Below, one piece after another: positions 44,626 through 55,570 of a stretch of DNA of 64,000 bases. The translations under genes and the position numbers were made by a program. Position 1 is the first letter of the stretch. Every line of letters starts with the position of its first letter. Source of the stretch: Datisca glomerata (Eukaryota; Streptophyta; Magnoliopsida; Cucurbitales; Datiscaceae). The stretch covers positions 1,674,001-1,738,000 of the forward strand of contig QANY01002371.1 of NCBI GenBank assembly GCA_003255025.1. Reading direction: 5' to 3'. Below the pieces are notes generated by a model that was not told the origin of the DNA, did not search any database, and saw only the letters and a program-made list of their open reading frames with translations.

Positions 44626-47027
44626 AGTTGGTGAATTAGGAGTATAAAATTCTTTATTTTTAAAAAGATATAAAAATCCTCAAGTAAATTGAAAAATGTA
44701 TATTTATCCTAAAAACCTTTGAGTTGTCAATTGATCAAAAGATTATGTTTTTGGGGCATGAGTTACTTGGGATAGCCGTACAGAAAGATAGAAAGTATTA
44801 ATGATGGGAAAGCCTAATGTATAACCTGTGGTTAAGTATTATGAGGTAGTATGAAAGATGAATCATGCCAAAGAGTTGAATCCGCATAAGTTTGAAGGGT
44901 GAATAATGATAATTTTGGTAAAATGGAGTGGGGGCCATAAAAGAGTGGTATCGTGATTTAATTACATAAAAATTAATTATTTTAATTATTTTGTAATGAG
45001 AGAGTAGATAAACCTTTAGTACTTAAAGTCTTATTTTGTTGTCAGCATTAAATAGTATTAAAAATTAGACAATACTATTTTAATATTATTCTATGTTTAA
45101 CTTGACAGTATGTCTGAATTAGTTAATATGGTGAGATTAAATAGTACTCATATCACCGTATTAAGTAATATGATCCTCATTATTGGGACTCGGCGGGACT
45201 AAGAGACAGAAAAATATTTCAAATCTGTCTGTTAATAAAGCTCAAAGAATATTTTACGTATGAAAATTTAATGTGATGATGTCACGCTAGGATTGTAGGG
45301 TTTGAATTTTCTTTTGATAGATTTTTTTCACATATTTATACAATATTTATATTTTATTTAATAATTGAATCTTTTTTTAATAAATAAGATATATATTAGA
45401 AAAAACCCCGAGACATGATAATTACAACCTAAGGGACATCTATAAACACAAAAAATAAAGGCCATTCACCTAGTTTTTTTCACATTCTAACATGGGGAAT
45501 AAGTAGCCGACCCAGTCTTTAAGAATACAAATAAAGTGTAAGAAGACTTTACAAAAAGAATTTTCAGTCCCGACAAAAACTCTTTAATTTCTCTCATGCC
45601 AAATGACCCCAAAAAAAGAGTATGAATAATAACCTAAAAAAATGTGTGAATCTATCTATTAATATTGTTCTATATATATTTTAAAGAATTTTTAATAATA
45701 GAATAGTTTGTTTACTTAAAAGTATGAAATGTTTTTGTTTGTGATCGGAAATGCAAAATAACATGTAGCTTAAGGAGTAAATGATGAAAGACAATTTTAC
45801 CATCTAGTACTATGATGTACCAAACAATATAGAAGTATAGTTTTTAACTGATATAGCACCAAACATTACACTGCACTATTTAATTCAATACAATACAATA
45901 CAGTCAAACCGATATATTTAGTACAGTATTATCCAGTACTATCTTAACTGCTAAACGGGGCCTTAGAATTCGATATTTCTTCAGGCCAGAGTAGAACTTA
46001 GAATGGGTTAAAGGCTTTGACTTGTATTTTTTGTGATACTTCTGCCTTGTGGTCACATGTTAACTTTTCTTGTTAGCCTGAGTTGTAGAAGCCCCCAGGA
46101 GACCTGATTGGGTCTCGAGTTTATGTATATAGCTTGGTCATGGACATTAAATTCTTTCACTTCTGAATCGTGTTAATGACCTCAGTTCAGATTTGTTGCA
46201 AGGACCAAATAGCATGGAAGAGTTATGAGTTTTGTAGATTTGATGAGTTTTGTGGACTGGGTTGGACATGGTTTTGTTTAGCATTATAGTTCGTGATAAA
46301 GTTTTACTCTGCACGGAGGATGATTATCATATTTGGTTCATTTGGGTCGAGGTCCATGGTGGGATGTTCGACTTAATTCCCAGCGGAGTCCTGAAAATGT
46401 AAAAATCCTTTTTGGTTAAATGAGTTTACTTGGAGAAGAATTTTTAAGGATCCCAAAATTTGTAAGGATTAATTTTGGTATGTTGGATAAGTGAGTTTAC
46501 CTGAAGTCCCCAAAATGTAAGGATCGTTTTTAGAATGAGAGAGTTAAGCTTGGAAGGCTACGAGATGGGCTTACCTGGAGCAAAAATTGTAGCCCCTCCA
46601 TAGCGTGATATGAAATATGGAGTATATTACTTTGGCCAAGAATTTAGATTACAACACTCGGCTCTTTCCTTTAGCTACAAAGTGTAGTGAATAAAAGAAA
46701 TAATAGAGAAAAAATGGAGAAAACTAAAGAGAGAGTATTCAAGTCTTTTTCTCCTCTAAGTATGGAAGCTTCTGTAGCTTCAATGGAGTAAGGTAAGTTA
46801 TTCAATCAGGAAAGACAATGAACACTACCTCCGTATCATTAAAAGATTTACGCCTAAGACATCTTTAAGAATTGGCTTGTCTCGAAAAAGTTTTCAATCC
46901 TTCCTGTTGCCATTAATTGAAGAATTCAAAGTAAATAAGATCTAATAAAGGGTAAAACTCAAAGTTTAAACTGAAAAACATCATGTTTATTCTCTTGGAA
47001 GCTTGGGTTACATGTAGTGTTTCTAAA
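44626..47027. other. Intergenic
   Basis: AT-rich with no coding domain. 46560-46800 has a promoter-like stretch with purine runs and TATGGAAGCTTCTGTAGCTTCAATGGAG, resembling 51870-51895, suggesting both are pieces of one unidentified repeat. Confidence 0.4.
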
Positions 47028-47095
47028 TATTGATTACAAGATCAAAATAGGCCACAAAAGAGTATTCGATTAGGGATAAGATGTTGTTTGAAGGG
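47028..47095 (+). repeat. Left copy of 68-bp direct repeat flanking copia I
   Basis: Starts TATTGATTACAAGATCAAAA and ends GATGTTGTTTGAAGGG. It differs from 51768-51835 at 7 of 68 positions. Confidence 0.85.
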
Positions 47096-47188
47096 ACTAC
47101 CTACATGCAACCCACGTCAACAAAGACTCGCTTCCAGCTCACCTCATGCAACCCGAGCTCTTACAACTGAAAACAAGAAATACAATGA

Positions 47189-47540
47189 TTGGCCAATACA
47201 CTGGAGCAACTCTTTACTACACAGTCCAGGGCCAGAACTCTCCAACTCAGATTTCAACTCCAAACTATTAAGAAGGGAGCACTTAATATAAATGATAAAA
47301 TTTTGAAAATGAAGGCAATAGCTAATAGTCTTTCAGCAACAGGACAACTAATATTAGATGATGATTTACTGTTATATATTTTACGAGGATTGGGGAGTGA
47401 GTATGATCCTATTGTAGTTAATCTTACCTTTAGAAGTGAGTTTTCATCCCTGCAGGAAGCTCAATTTATGTTACAAAGCCATGAAATAAGACTTGAGCAC
47501 CTAAATAGCTTTCGGTTCAATTGATGTGCACAATCCTTCT
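47189..47540 (+). pseudogene. Copia I gag (C-terminal half)
   Basis: The 111-codon frame covers the UBN2-type gag middle: LEQLFTTQSRARTLQLRFQL, then INDKILKMKAIANSLSATGQ, LDDDLLLYILRGLGSEYDPI and SLQEAQFMLQSHEIRLEHL. The ATG of this frame lies in LTR-derived sequence and is not a natural start. The first half of gag is missing. The zinc knuckle expected near 47700 is only partly visible. Confidence 0.85.
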
Positions 47541-48460
47541 GCCAATGTTGCTAACTTTTCTAAATAGTTTAATAGAGGGTCATATTAGTCTTGCTAGCAG
47601 TTCTCACCTGAAACTCAAATAGAGGAAATTTTGGCTCATTTACTAATTAGAAGTAATGGCATAGGAACAAGGTGGAGTAACTCAAGGCCCATGTGCCAAA
47701 CCAAAGCATTATGCTTCAACATGTTATAACACATTCAATTATGCCTTTCAACCCAGTGAAAACCAAGGATCTTAGAACCAGAACCCCAATCCTTATCATG
47801 TCAATCTGAATTCCCCACTAAGAAGTCATGCATCTTATGTTTCTTCCTCATCATCAGTGGATGATGCATCTTGGTATATGAATAGCGCAGCAAGCACTCA
47901 CATCACAATAGATATTGGCAATCTGGCACTAAAGAATGACTACAAGGGTAAAGGTAAACTCTAAGTTAGAAATTGTGAGCTTATAAATATTTCACATATT
48001 GGTAAATCTATCATTAACACTACTAATGATAATATATCTCTTACACTTGATCAAATTCTGTGTGTGCCCTCCACTACCAAAAATCTAATTAGTGTATCTC
48101 CATTAACTTTTCATAATCCAATTATTGTTGACTTTGACTCTAATATGTTCTTTATGAAGGACAAGAATACGAAGGAGTCCTGCTGTAGGGTCCCTTAAGA
48201 ATGGTCTGTATTATTTTCCCATCTCCCAGTTCAAACCTGTCAAAGTTGTAAGGAAACAACAATTTTCTTGTTTTCTATGTTCATTACAATCTAGTTTAAA
48301 TTAAAAAAATAGTGCCAACTTATGGCATCAGTGTGTAGAACACCCCTCCTCCCAAGTTTTACATCACGTTGTAAGACTTGTAAAAGCTACTAATGTCAAT
48401 ACAAGTCAGTTTAACTTATGTGACTCATAGGCAAAGCTCACTAAGCACATTTTCCACCTT
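47541..48460 (+). pseudogene. Copia I protease and pre-integrase
   Basis: Near 47870 the protease active site reads WYMNSAASTHIT where active members have D-S-G; both the catalytic aspartate and the glycine are changed. The frame stays readable through LCVPSTTKNLISVSPLTF (about 48060) and FDSNMFFMKDK (about 48140). The pre-integrase block is weakly seen near 48320-48430 (NLWHQCVEHPSSQVLHHVVR, then FNLCDS). Confidence 0.8.
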
Positions 48461-49590
48461 TTGCATCTTATGCTAACAAACCTTTTGAAATTGTCTATTC
48501 TGATATATGGGGTCCATCGCATTAACCCTCAGAAAATGGTTATAGATATTATACAAGTTTCTTAGATGATTTCAACATTTTACTTGGATTTTTCCCTAAA
48601 AGCTTTAGTCTGACGCTATTTCTGTCTTTGAGAATTTCCATGCTTATATTCAAAGAAAATTCAAGTTTAAACTCAAATGTCTTCGAAATGATTGGTCGGG
48701 AGGTGAGTTTAGAAAGCTTTTATCTACCTTAACAACTCTAGGCATAGTTTTTAGACACTCATGCCCTCATACGCATCAACAAAATGTGAAGATTGAGAGA
48801 GAACATAGGGATGTTGTTGGAAAAGGTCTATCTCTTCTTACTCAGGCCTCTTTACCTCTTACCTTTTGGTGGGAAGCCTTCTCTACTGCCACATACCTCA
48901 TAAACCTTCTTCCTACTGCTTTCCTACATCAATTAACACCTTTTGAAAATCTTTTCAAGAAAAAGGTAGATTACTATTTACTTAAGGTGTTTAGTTGTGC
49001 TTGTTTTCAATTTCTTAGACCTTATAACTCTCACAAGTATAATTTTCACTCTAAGAAATATGCTTTTAAAGGTTACAGTAGCTCCCATAAAGGATACAAC
49101 TATCATATCCCATATATGGTAGAGTTTATATCTCCAAAAGTGTTGTTTTCAATGAAACTCACTTCAACACTTATCTGTTCTAACCTTGACACTAGTATAC
49201 CTGTCTATTATGTTCCCTTTATTATACAGGAACCCTCTGGTACAATCATTCTTTCCACCTTTACAACAGATTATTTTCTCAAGCTTGTGCTTCATCAATC
49301 ACATCAACAAGATCTTTTCTTCAAGTATATCTCCCACTTCGTCCAGTCATAATTACTCATTTCCTACTTATACGGTCCATTTTTTTCCCACCTCCACCTC
49401 CCCCACTCCGTTAACTCACAGGATATCTCAACCTACTATCCCACAAGATCACCAACAACCTGTTACACAGTCCACTCACTATATGCTCACCAGATCCAAA
49501 ATTGGATCACTTAAACCTAAGGTGTTTTCCTGTACACTCAGTCATTCTTTAGAACCATTTTCCAATTCTAAAGTAGAGTCAATAGGTATA
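48461..49590 (+). pseudogene. Copia I integrase
   Basis: Integrase with traces of the catalytic core from about 48500 (YSDIWGP-type start). The 48786-49352 frame carries the core C-terminus and following region: VGKGLSLLTQASLPLTFWWE, FLHQLTPFENLFKKKVDYY and VFSCACFQFLRPYNSHKYNF, then GYSSSHKGYN. A serine/threonine/proline-rich linker (49300-49500) leads to RT. The DDE residues are damaged by stops upstream. Confidence 0.85.
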
Positions 49591-50228
49591 AGGCACGTTT
49601 GGTTAGCAAGGGCTTCCAAAAAAACTCCAAGAATTGATTTCTTTGATACTTTCAGCCTAGTTGTGAAACTTTGCATCATTAGACTTGTTATAACACTTGT
49701 TGGGACATCAAACAGTTAGACATTATTAATGTCTTTTTAAATGGTGAGCTTCAAGAGACTGTGTATATAGCTCAACCTCCTGGCTTTGAGCATAGTACCA
49801 AGCTTTTACATGTATGCAGCTTACATAAAACTCTTTATAGCTTTAACAGGCACCTAGAGTATGGTTTGACAGATTAAAGAGATATCTTCTCACTTGCGGA
49901 TTTCAGAACTTAGTATCAGGTTTCCCCTTGTTTCTGACTTGTTCAAATGACACCACTGTTTTGGTTCTTATATATGTTGATGACATCTTATTTACTAGCA
50001 AAAACTCTGCTACCATTCTTTAAGTTATTCGTAAGCTTCAATAACAATTTGCTCTCAAAAGTTTAGGATCACTTAAGTACTTTCTTGATTTTGAAGTCTG
50101 TTTAACATCCAATGGTCTAACTCTCACTCAAGCTAAGTATGCTGAAGAACTTCTTCACAGATTTAACATGGCAGAATTAAAGAGCACACCCACTCCAATG
50201 TGCCCATCCACGAAGCTCAATTCTCATT
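49591..50228 (+). pseudogene. Copia I reverse transcriptase
   Basis: RT start KKTPRIDFFDTFSLVVKLCI at about 49620, then [19 protein letters not shown] near 49740 in another frame. An internal gap follows near 49850, where LYSF passes directly to the [12 protein letters not shown] block. The YVDD motif is intact at 49973-49984 (LIYVDDILFTSKN), followed by LGSLKYFLDFEV and TQAKYAEELLHRFNMAEL. The reading breaks at 50228, where unrelated sequence begins. Confidence 0.85.
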
Positions 50229-50640
50229 ATACAGTTATCTTATCTCTGTCAAATGTTCCAGAGCCACCGCTCTGTAATAACGAGGTTTTCAAGTAAGATG
50301 GAATAACTTACTTATATATCACATTATAGAACAAACATTTCTCCTTCTGAATGCGACAAAGTGAGCCGCGATAAATCCTCTTCCTTTAGTTTATGCTAAT
50401 CGATTGAGTAGTTATAGGAGTCGCATTAAAGCTCCTATGGGGGCTTCTTGCTACTGCCCCACCATAAGAGCGATAAGCCAGTCACAGGCAAACAACTTTT
50501 TGAGTCTATAACTTCCGAATCTGAATGACCAAAAGACCTATTGGTTGGCTACTGCTGCCTACGATCCAGTGTGCGGGGTGCTCGCTGATCGAAAACCTTT
50601 CCCAAGAAAGAATGTCTTCTCACTGAAGGGCTCTTGCACC
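50229..50640. other. Foreign insertion in copia I, possibly mitochondrial DNA
   Basis: About 412 bp that interrupts the stretch between the RT end and RNase H; copia coding resumes at 50641 with PLPDSSLYKSL. It is clearly richer in G+C (roughly 45-48 percent over 50390-50640) than the flanks, with phrases such as CTATGGGGGCTTCTTGCTAC and GCGGGGTGCTCGCTGATCG. The style resembles plant mitochondrial intergenic DNA. This is a compositional impression only; no gene in it is recognised and no target duplication is seen. Confidence 0.45.
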
Positions 50641-51240
50641 CCTCTACCTGACTCATCTCTCTACAAGAGTTTAATTTGCTCACTTTAGTACTTAACCAGG
50701 ACCGACTAGGCTTGTCCTTTGCTGTAAAAAAACTAAGTCAATTCATATCTGCTCCCACAACAGCTAATTGCACAGACTATAAAAGACTTCTTCGATACAT
50801 CAAAGGCACTATCCACTATGGTCTTTACTTTACTCATGCAGTATGGATGTCTTTGAACTGTTATTCTAATGCAGACTAGGGAGCTCTTTTTATGATCGCA
50901 AGTCCACAAGTGGGTATTGTGTCTTCTTGGGCAACAATCTTCTAAGTTGGAGCACCAAAAGGCAAAGTATTGTTGCACGCTCTAGCACCAAGTCAGGATA
51001 TCTTGCCTTAGCCTCTACTACAACTGACATCATTTGGATTGATTCTTTACTTAAGGAACTTCATCTCCCACTGGTTGATACTCCCATTCTTAGGTGTGAT
51101 AACCATAGTGCCATCACTCTTGTAAGTAATTCAGTGTTTCATTCTCGGACAAAACACATCGAGATTGATGTGCATTTTAATCACGACAAGGTACTTTCAA
51201 AGGCCATTGATGTCAGATACAACCATTCCTCTTCTTAATT
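50641..51240 (+). pseudogene. Copia I RNase H
   Basis: 50676-50879 frame: LSFAVKKLSQFISAPTTANC, then RLLRYIKGTIHYGLYF and YSNAD. A stop at about 50878 replaces the W of the family DADWAG block. 50927-51238 frame: NNLLSWSTKRQSIVARSSTK, YLALASTTTDIIWIDSLLKE, LRCDNHSAITLVSN and TKHIEIDVHFNHDKVL. Nearly full length apart from one frame change and the stop. Confidence 0.9.
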
Positions 51241-51326
51241 TGTTGATATACTCACACAACCAATCGCTCCAACTCACTTCATCTATCTTTATCGCAAGGT
51301 TCATTTCATTCCAATGACATCTCGCT

Positions 51327-51338
51327 TGAGGGGGGTAT
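51327..51338 (+). other. Polypurine tract of copia I
   Basis: CTTGAGGGGGGTAT directly before the LTR start; G-rich purine run of the kind that primes plus-strand synthesis. Confidence 0.75.
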
Positions 51339-51740
51339 TGAAGCTCACTTACACACATACACAGATTCATGCAATAGTCCACGTAAATGGGAATCCTTCA
51401 TCAAGAAACCAATCATGAGATGACACTCGAGCACAATCTTGTCATTGCGTACATGAAACCCATGTCAGTAAAGATACTCTTCCAGCTCACCTCATGCAAC
51501 TCGAGCTCTTACAACTAAAAACTAGAAATACAATGATTGGCTAATACAAAATCTTCCTTAGCCAATCATTGCCAAAGCATCTTTTCTTTCTCTTCTCTTT
51601 TGTCATCTTGTATAACAAATTAAATTCTTTGGTTTTCTCTTTGATAAGCAGCATATTAAAGAGCCTACTTCTTCGTTTAATTATTATCAATTCATATTAA
51701 CTCTTATCAATACAATTAATACTGAATTCAAGTCCGAATT
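51339..51740 (+). repeat. 3' LTR of copia I
   Basis: Begins TGAAGCTCACTTACAC. 51450-51548 matches the 5' scrap at 47103-47200 (CTTCCAGCTCACCTCATGCA, CGAGCTCTTACAACT). The end is approximate; the LTR stops before the right 68-bp repeat at 51768. Confidence 0.7.
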
Positions 51741-51767
51741 CCTAAGTTTGCTAAATTAAAGTCTATA

Positions 51768-51835
51768 TATTGATTACAAGATCAAAATACGCTACAACAG
51801 AGCATTGAATTAGGGAGAAGATGTTGTTTGAAGGG
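51768..51835 (+). repeat. Right copy of 68-bp direct repeat flanking copia I
   Basis: About 90 percent identical to 47028-47095. It continues rightwards into TGTTTGATGTGGGCTTGAAT, absent on the left. Confidence 0.85.
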
Positions 51836-54547
51836 TGTTTGATGTGGGCTTGAATTTTCTCCATGCATGGAAGCGTTTTACATAGCTTCAAAGGAGATTT
51901 ACTGGCCTCTATATTTCATTGTCCTTCAACCATTCCTTGGCCTTCCTTTTATAGGCGGTCCCTCAAAGATTTTGGCTCTATTTCAGATCGATTTTGGAGC
52001 CACGAATTTTCTTCGCGTGCCTAGTTGATTGCATGTTGGTAATTTAGTGTATGTGTAATACGGTAATTTTTATGCTCGTCTATCATGGCGATTGGTTATT
52101 TTTCATGGTCCCTCACATCTTCCCTTTTTTAGACAAGAAATAGAGCTCCGGTGATTTTATTTTCTTATCGATGAGTTCTTGTGGCTAACCATTAATGGCT
52201 CCTCTATTTACTTTCGTTAATAGATGGTTTTCCTCTTTTTTACAAAATACGACAACAACTTGCAATCGTGATCCTGATATGTCTTCGAACGGGTCATGGG
52301 TTACTCTAAGTTAGACTTTTTTTTATCTTGAGTATGTGGCTTTGTTTGTTTCCGTGTTTTACGTATTTGGGATGAAGCTCATGCATTGCCATTAGAGCTT
52401 GGTTGATATGGATTAGGTTGTTTTATCTTGAGTTTTTTGTTACATTATAAATTTTAAAGGGAATTGAAGAAAGTATGACTCGAACTCACGACCATACTTT
52501 AAGTTGGCTGACGCGAGTCCTGTCTGTCACTTTAAGCTTATCCTCAATGGCCCAAGTGTTTCTTTGGGGTTGCTCTTGTCAACGGTCAAATTTTGGGCAT
52601 CAACTATATGTTATTCATATTTCACCTATCAATTAATTTTTTTTATATTAAAGTTGTTAAAAATATTATTCTTACCATCATTCAATATATGTTAAATTAG
52701 AGTACAAATCTATATTATTATAATAAATCATAACAACTATCATAAAATGTAATTATACGTTTTAATCAAATCATCAATTATCTAACTTAAATTATAAAAA
52801 TATTAAATGAATTATTTAATTAAAGAACTTGACTACTTAATGATGACACCTAATTTAAGTTGAAGACAATTTAGTGATTTTGAAAAAGAGTGATGATAAA
52901 CATGTCCCAAAGAGTTTTTTCCTACATCCCCAATTTTATATATGTAACAAGTATGTTATAGATATATGTGAGGAAGTAACCCTCCACTACATGTGGAAAT
53001 GTCATTGATCAAATCCATTCTATCATTTCTCTCTCTCTCTCTTCATATGTAGTTGGACAACTCACGCATATAATCCATTTACTTAGCTTTACCAAACACT
53101 CACCAAAGCGTGCAAATAAGAAACTATTTTGATTCTACGTTAAACTGAGAAACTCCCTACTCTCGCTCACATTAAAATCCCATGTTTGGTTTCTCATAAA
53201 AAATACAAGAAAACAAAAAGGAAAAATATTACAGATAAACGTGGGAATTGCCCAAAAAAAGCTAAGTGATCAGAAAGTAGTTCATAGAGAACATGATTCC
53301 TACAATTTGTGAACATTCCCAAAAAGACATAAATGGAAGGTGGGGTCCAAAAGCAATGAACCTCAAACGAGTTTGTGGCAGCCCAATGTTTGTGGTATAG
53401 AATTAGGGTATCTTTCGCTAGAACTAGAACATCAAAGGTACAATGAGGAGAAATTATTGTATCTACCCGTCTTTGATCAAAACTGTTCAGATCTAAATTA
53501 ATATATCAAAATTAAATGATATTGACCATGTCGTAGTGGGTGTATACAATAGTTTCTTTACAATGAGACTGAACACTAGATAGAGAAAAGATTATCTACA
53601 ATATTTTAGTTAAAAGTAGCTGTATATTATGGATAATATTAAGTTTGATACAGTTGATTTTTCTAGGTGCAACTGTTAGGCATAGAACCAAAAAATAAGG
53701 TGGACCATCCGAGAGAAAGAGAGATGGGAAGTGACCTACTCAGCTTGGTAGCCATATATTTTTGTCATTTAATGAAAACAGACTGTGAGTGAGTAAGAGT
53801 GAGCTGAGTGAAGGAGTGATTTTGTTCAAATTAAAAAACTTAAAAGGCGTCTAAAATATGCAGATACGCATGACCATTGAAATATAATTTCAGAAAGAAA
53901 ATGTTATAAAAACAGTCATCAACCAACCCGAGCTTCTTGCAATAGGAAAACCTAATCCACAACTTTTGGTTGTGGTGCTGATGCTACCAAAGCCAAAACT
54001 CTACCATACTTTTCACTATCACACTCATTTTTCCCACTTGAAAAAACAAAATTTTCTTTTAATTTTGCAAAAAATTAAATTATTATATCAACGACATCCG
54101 TTTGATGATCTTCTAACTTAAAATAATTCGATATTAATATTTTCAAATATACCGCAAATAACCCATTTAAAAATAAAAAATAGACCATTTACAATCTTTT
54201 GTATGATGGTTCCGTAAACTTGAATAATACGATATCAATATTTTTCAGATATCATAATATAAATCATTTAAAAAATAAAAATAAAAAAGAGTCAAAGAAA
54301 AGAGAGCCTAAAAAGAGAAGATGCCCCATCACTTACTTTTCGTGAATGAAAGGCAACCAAGAACACTAACGACTTACTCAAAGTATTAACTAATTCAACT
54401 TCAACAAGTAGATGATCAATAATCAAATAAATTAGTCAATAACCCATGATTCAAAACTAACTAAAAAAATTAATCAATCTTTAATTGTATTCATTAAAAT
54501 AATGTTAATAATTCACATTGACCCAAATTGGGAATATTTCAATTTTC
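51836..54547. other. Intergenic, downstream of the zinc-finger gene
   Basis: 51836-52100 looks like part of an LTR or promoter (TTTTATAGGCGG at about 51950). 53029-53045 is a CT microsatellite. The rest is AT-rich with no gene seen. The gene's 3' UTR and polyadenylation site should lie just below 54547 but no signal could be chosen with confidence. Confidence 0.5.
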
Positions 54548-55384
54548 TCAATAATGGCAATCAACCAAGGCAGGTGCAGCTGAGAAGACAAGTGATTGTT
54601 GGGCTGCCGTGAACTGGAACTTAGTCTCCCGGAGATCGTCTTCCGGCGCCGGAAGATTAAGATCCAACGATAGAATATTACTTCTCTCTTTGATGATCTC
54701 TTTCTCATGAACGGTTGAAACAGCCCTGTGCCTTCTCATATGCCCACCGAGTGCTTGCCCTGAGGTGAACTCCAAACGACATATCGAACACTCATGAACT
54801 TTGTTCCCTTTGTTGCTTTGTAAAGGCTTGTTTGCAATTGGGATGAACAGAGGACTATTTTTATTGAAATTTTCTTCTTCCTTTTCATCTGGGTTTGCAA
54901 AGCTTGCAACTCTTTTGTCAGCGGTCGATAAAGTTGCCGGGGCAGCCGGTTTCAGCTTTCTATGGCTGGCACGGTGTCCGCCGAGAGCTTGGAAAGAAGG
55001 GAAAGTCCGGTTACATGTTTTACATTCATAGACATAAAAACCAGCCTTGCCACCTGTAGTAGAAATAGCCATTTCATTAAACCTTCTACTACTAAACTTT
55101 TCCTTTTCCCTTTTGACACTGCCTTTGACATCTCGTGTAGGAGGACCATCCCCTTGAGCTAATAGAATCAAGCAATTAGCCATATCTTCTTCTTCCTCCG
55201 TGCTATCATCAATCTCCCCCGATGTAGTCGCGGAGGAAATCGACGTGAAATCGTTTTCTCCACCATTTGCGCTAACTCCGCTCGACGCGCTCGACGTGAG
55301 CCTAAGACGTTTCGTCCGCCTCCCTTTAACAATTAACGCGGTTTGATCATCGGATCCCGCAAATTGATCATCTGGGCCATCCAT
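54548..55384 (-). CDS. ZAT5-like C2H2 zinc-finger transcriptional repressor
   Basis: Intact 278-residue, intronless nuclear protein of the plant C1-2i C2H2 family, closest in layout to Arabidopsis ZAT5. Basic nuclear-localisation stretch KGRRTKRLRL at 20-29; acidic L-box EEEEDMANCLILLAQG at 63-78; finger 1 with C121, C124, H137, H141 and QALGGH at 132-137; finger 2 with C199, C202, H215, H219 and QALGGH at 210-215; EAR repression motif LSLDLNLP at 238-245. The QALGGH helices bind DNA and the EAR motif recruits co-repressors (family knowledge). The frame is open for 62 more codons upstream (to 55570), but that part is low-complexity and overlaps the TATA-like box at 55510. The ATG at 55384 (MDGPDDQ) is therefore chosen. 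Specific targets and stimulus cannot be read from the sequence. Confidence 0.95.
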   Translation of the reverse strand: MDGPDDQFAGSDDQTALIVKGRRTKRLRLTSSASSGVSANGGENDFTSISSATTSGEIDDSTEEEEDMANCLILLAQGDGPPTRDVKGSVKREKEKFSSRRFNEMAISTTGGKAGFYVYECKTCNRTFPSFQALGGHRASHRKLKPAAPATLSTADKRVASFANPDEKEEENFNKNSPLFIPIANKPLQSNKGNKVHECSICRLEFTSGQALGGHMRRHRAVSTVHEKEIIKERSNILSLDLNLPAPEDDLRETKFQFTAAQQSLVFSAAPALVDCHY

Positions 55385-55490
55385 GAAATCGAAGATGAAA
55401 ATTAAGAAATTAGAGAAATTGGAAATCTTGGAAAAAATGTTGAGATTTGGAGGAGGGAGAGAGAGTGAGGGACGGATGAAGTGAAGGAGA
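55385..55490 (-). promoter_or_regulatory. Pyrimidine-rich 5' leader of the ZAT5-like gene
   Basis: On the coding strand the leader is rich in CT (CTCTCTCCCTCC at about 55447-55465). It has no upstream ATG out of frame that I can see between the presumed start site and 55384. The transcription start is inferred from the TATA box, about 25-35 bases away. Confidence 0.5.
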
Positions 55491-55507
55491 GAGGGATGAT
55501 GAGGATT

Positions 55508-55518
55508 GGTATAAATAG
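55508..55518 (-). promoter_or_regulatory. TATA-like box of the ZAT5-like gene
   Basis: CTATTTATACC on the coding strand (TATAAATAG on the plus strand at 55510-55518), about 125 bp before the chosen ATG. Typical spacing for a plant core promoter. Confidence 0.6.
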
Positions 55519-55570
55519 GGAATGGTAAAAAGGAAGAGAGATGATTGGTTAATGTTGAGTGTGGGGTCAA

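Larger units (their letters stand above)
47096..51767 (+). mobile_element. Ty1/copia element I, decayed
   Basis: 4672 bp between the two 68-bp repeats, plus orientation. A 5' LTR scrap of about 100 bp (47103-47200, matching 51450-51548) runs directly into mid-gag, so most of the left LTR, the primer site and the gag N-terminus are deleted. Protease, integrase, RT and RNase H follow, with stops. The 3' LTR starts at 51339 after a G-rich polypurine tract. Younger-looking than copia B, since long frames persist. Confidence 0.8.

Noticed and set aside
45000..45965. MITE ending in AAACGGGGCC, as in many plant hAT or PIF families
   Set aside because: No inverted partner of the end and no target duplication could be found upstream.
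52455..52520. tRNA or SINE: minus strand has GGTCGTGAGTTCGAGTC, like a tRNA B box
   Set aside because: No matching A box at proper spacing, no acceptor stem and no poly-A or target duplication; at most a SINE scrap.
54801..55162. Plus-strand frames opposite the zinc-finger gene
   Set aside because: Antisense shadows of the coding sequence with no domain of their own.
55385..55570. Longer N-terminus (62 extra residues) for the zinc-finger protein
   Set aside because: The extension is low-complexity, overlaps the TATA-like box at 55510, and the shorter form starting MDGPDDQ fits the family layout.
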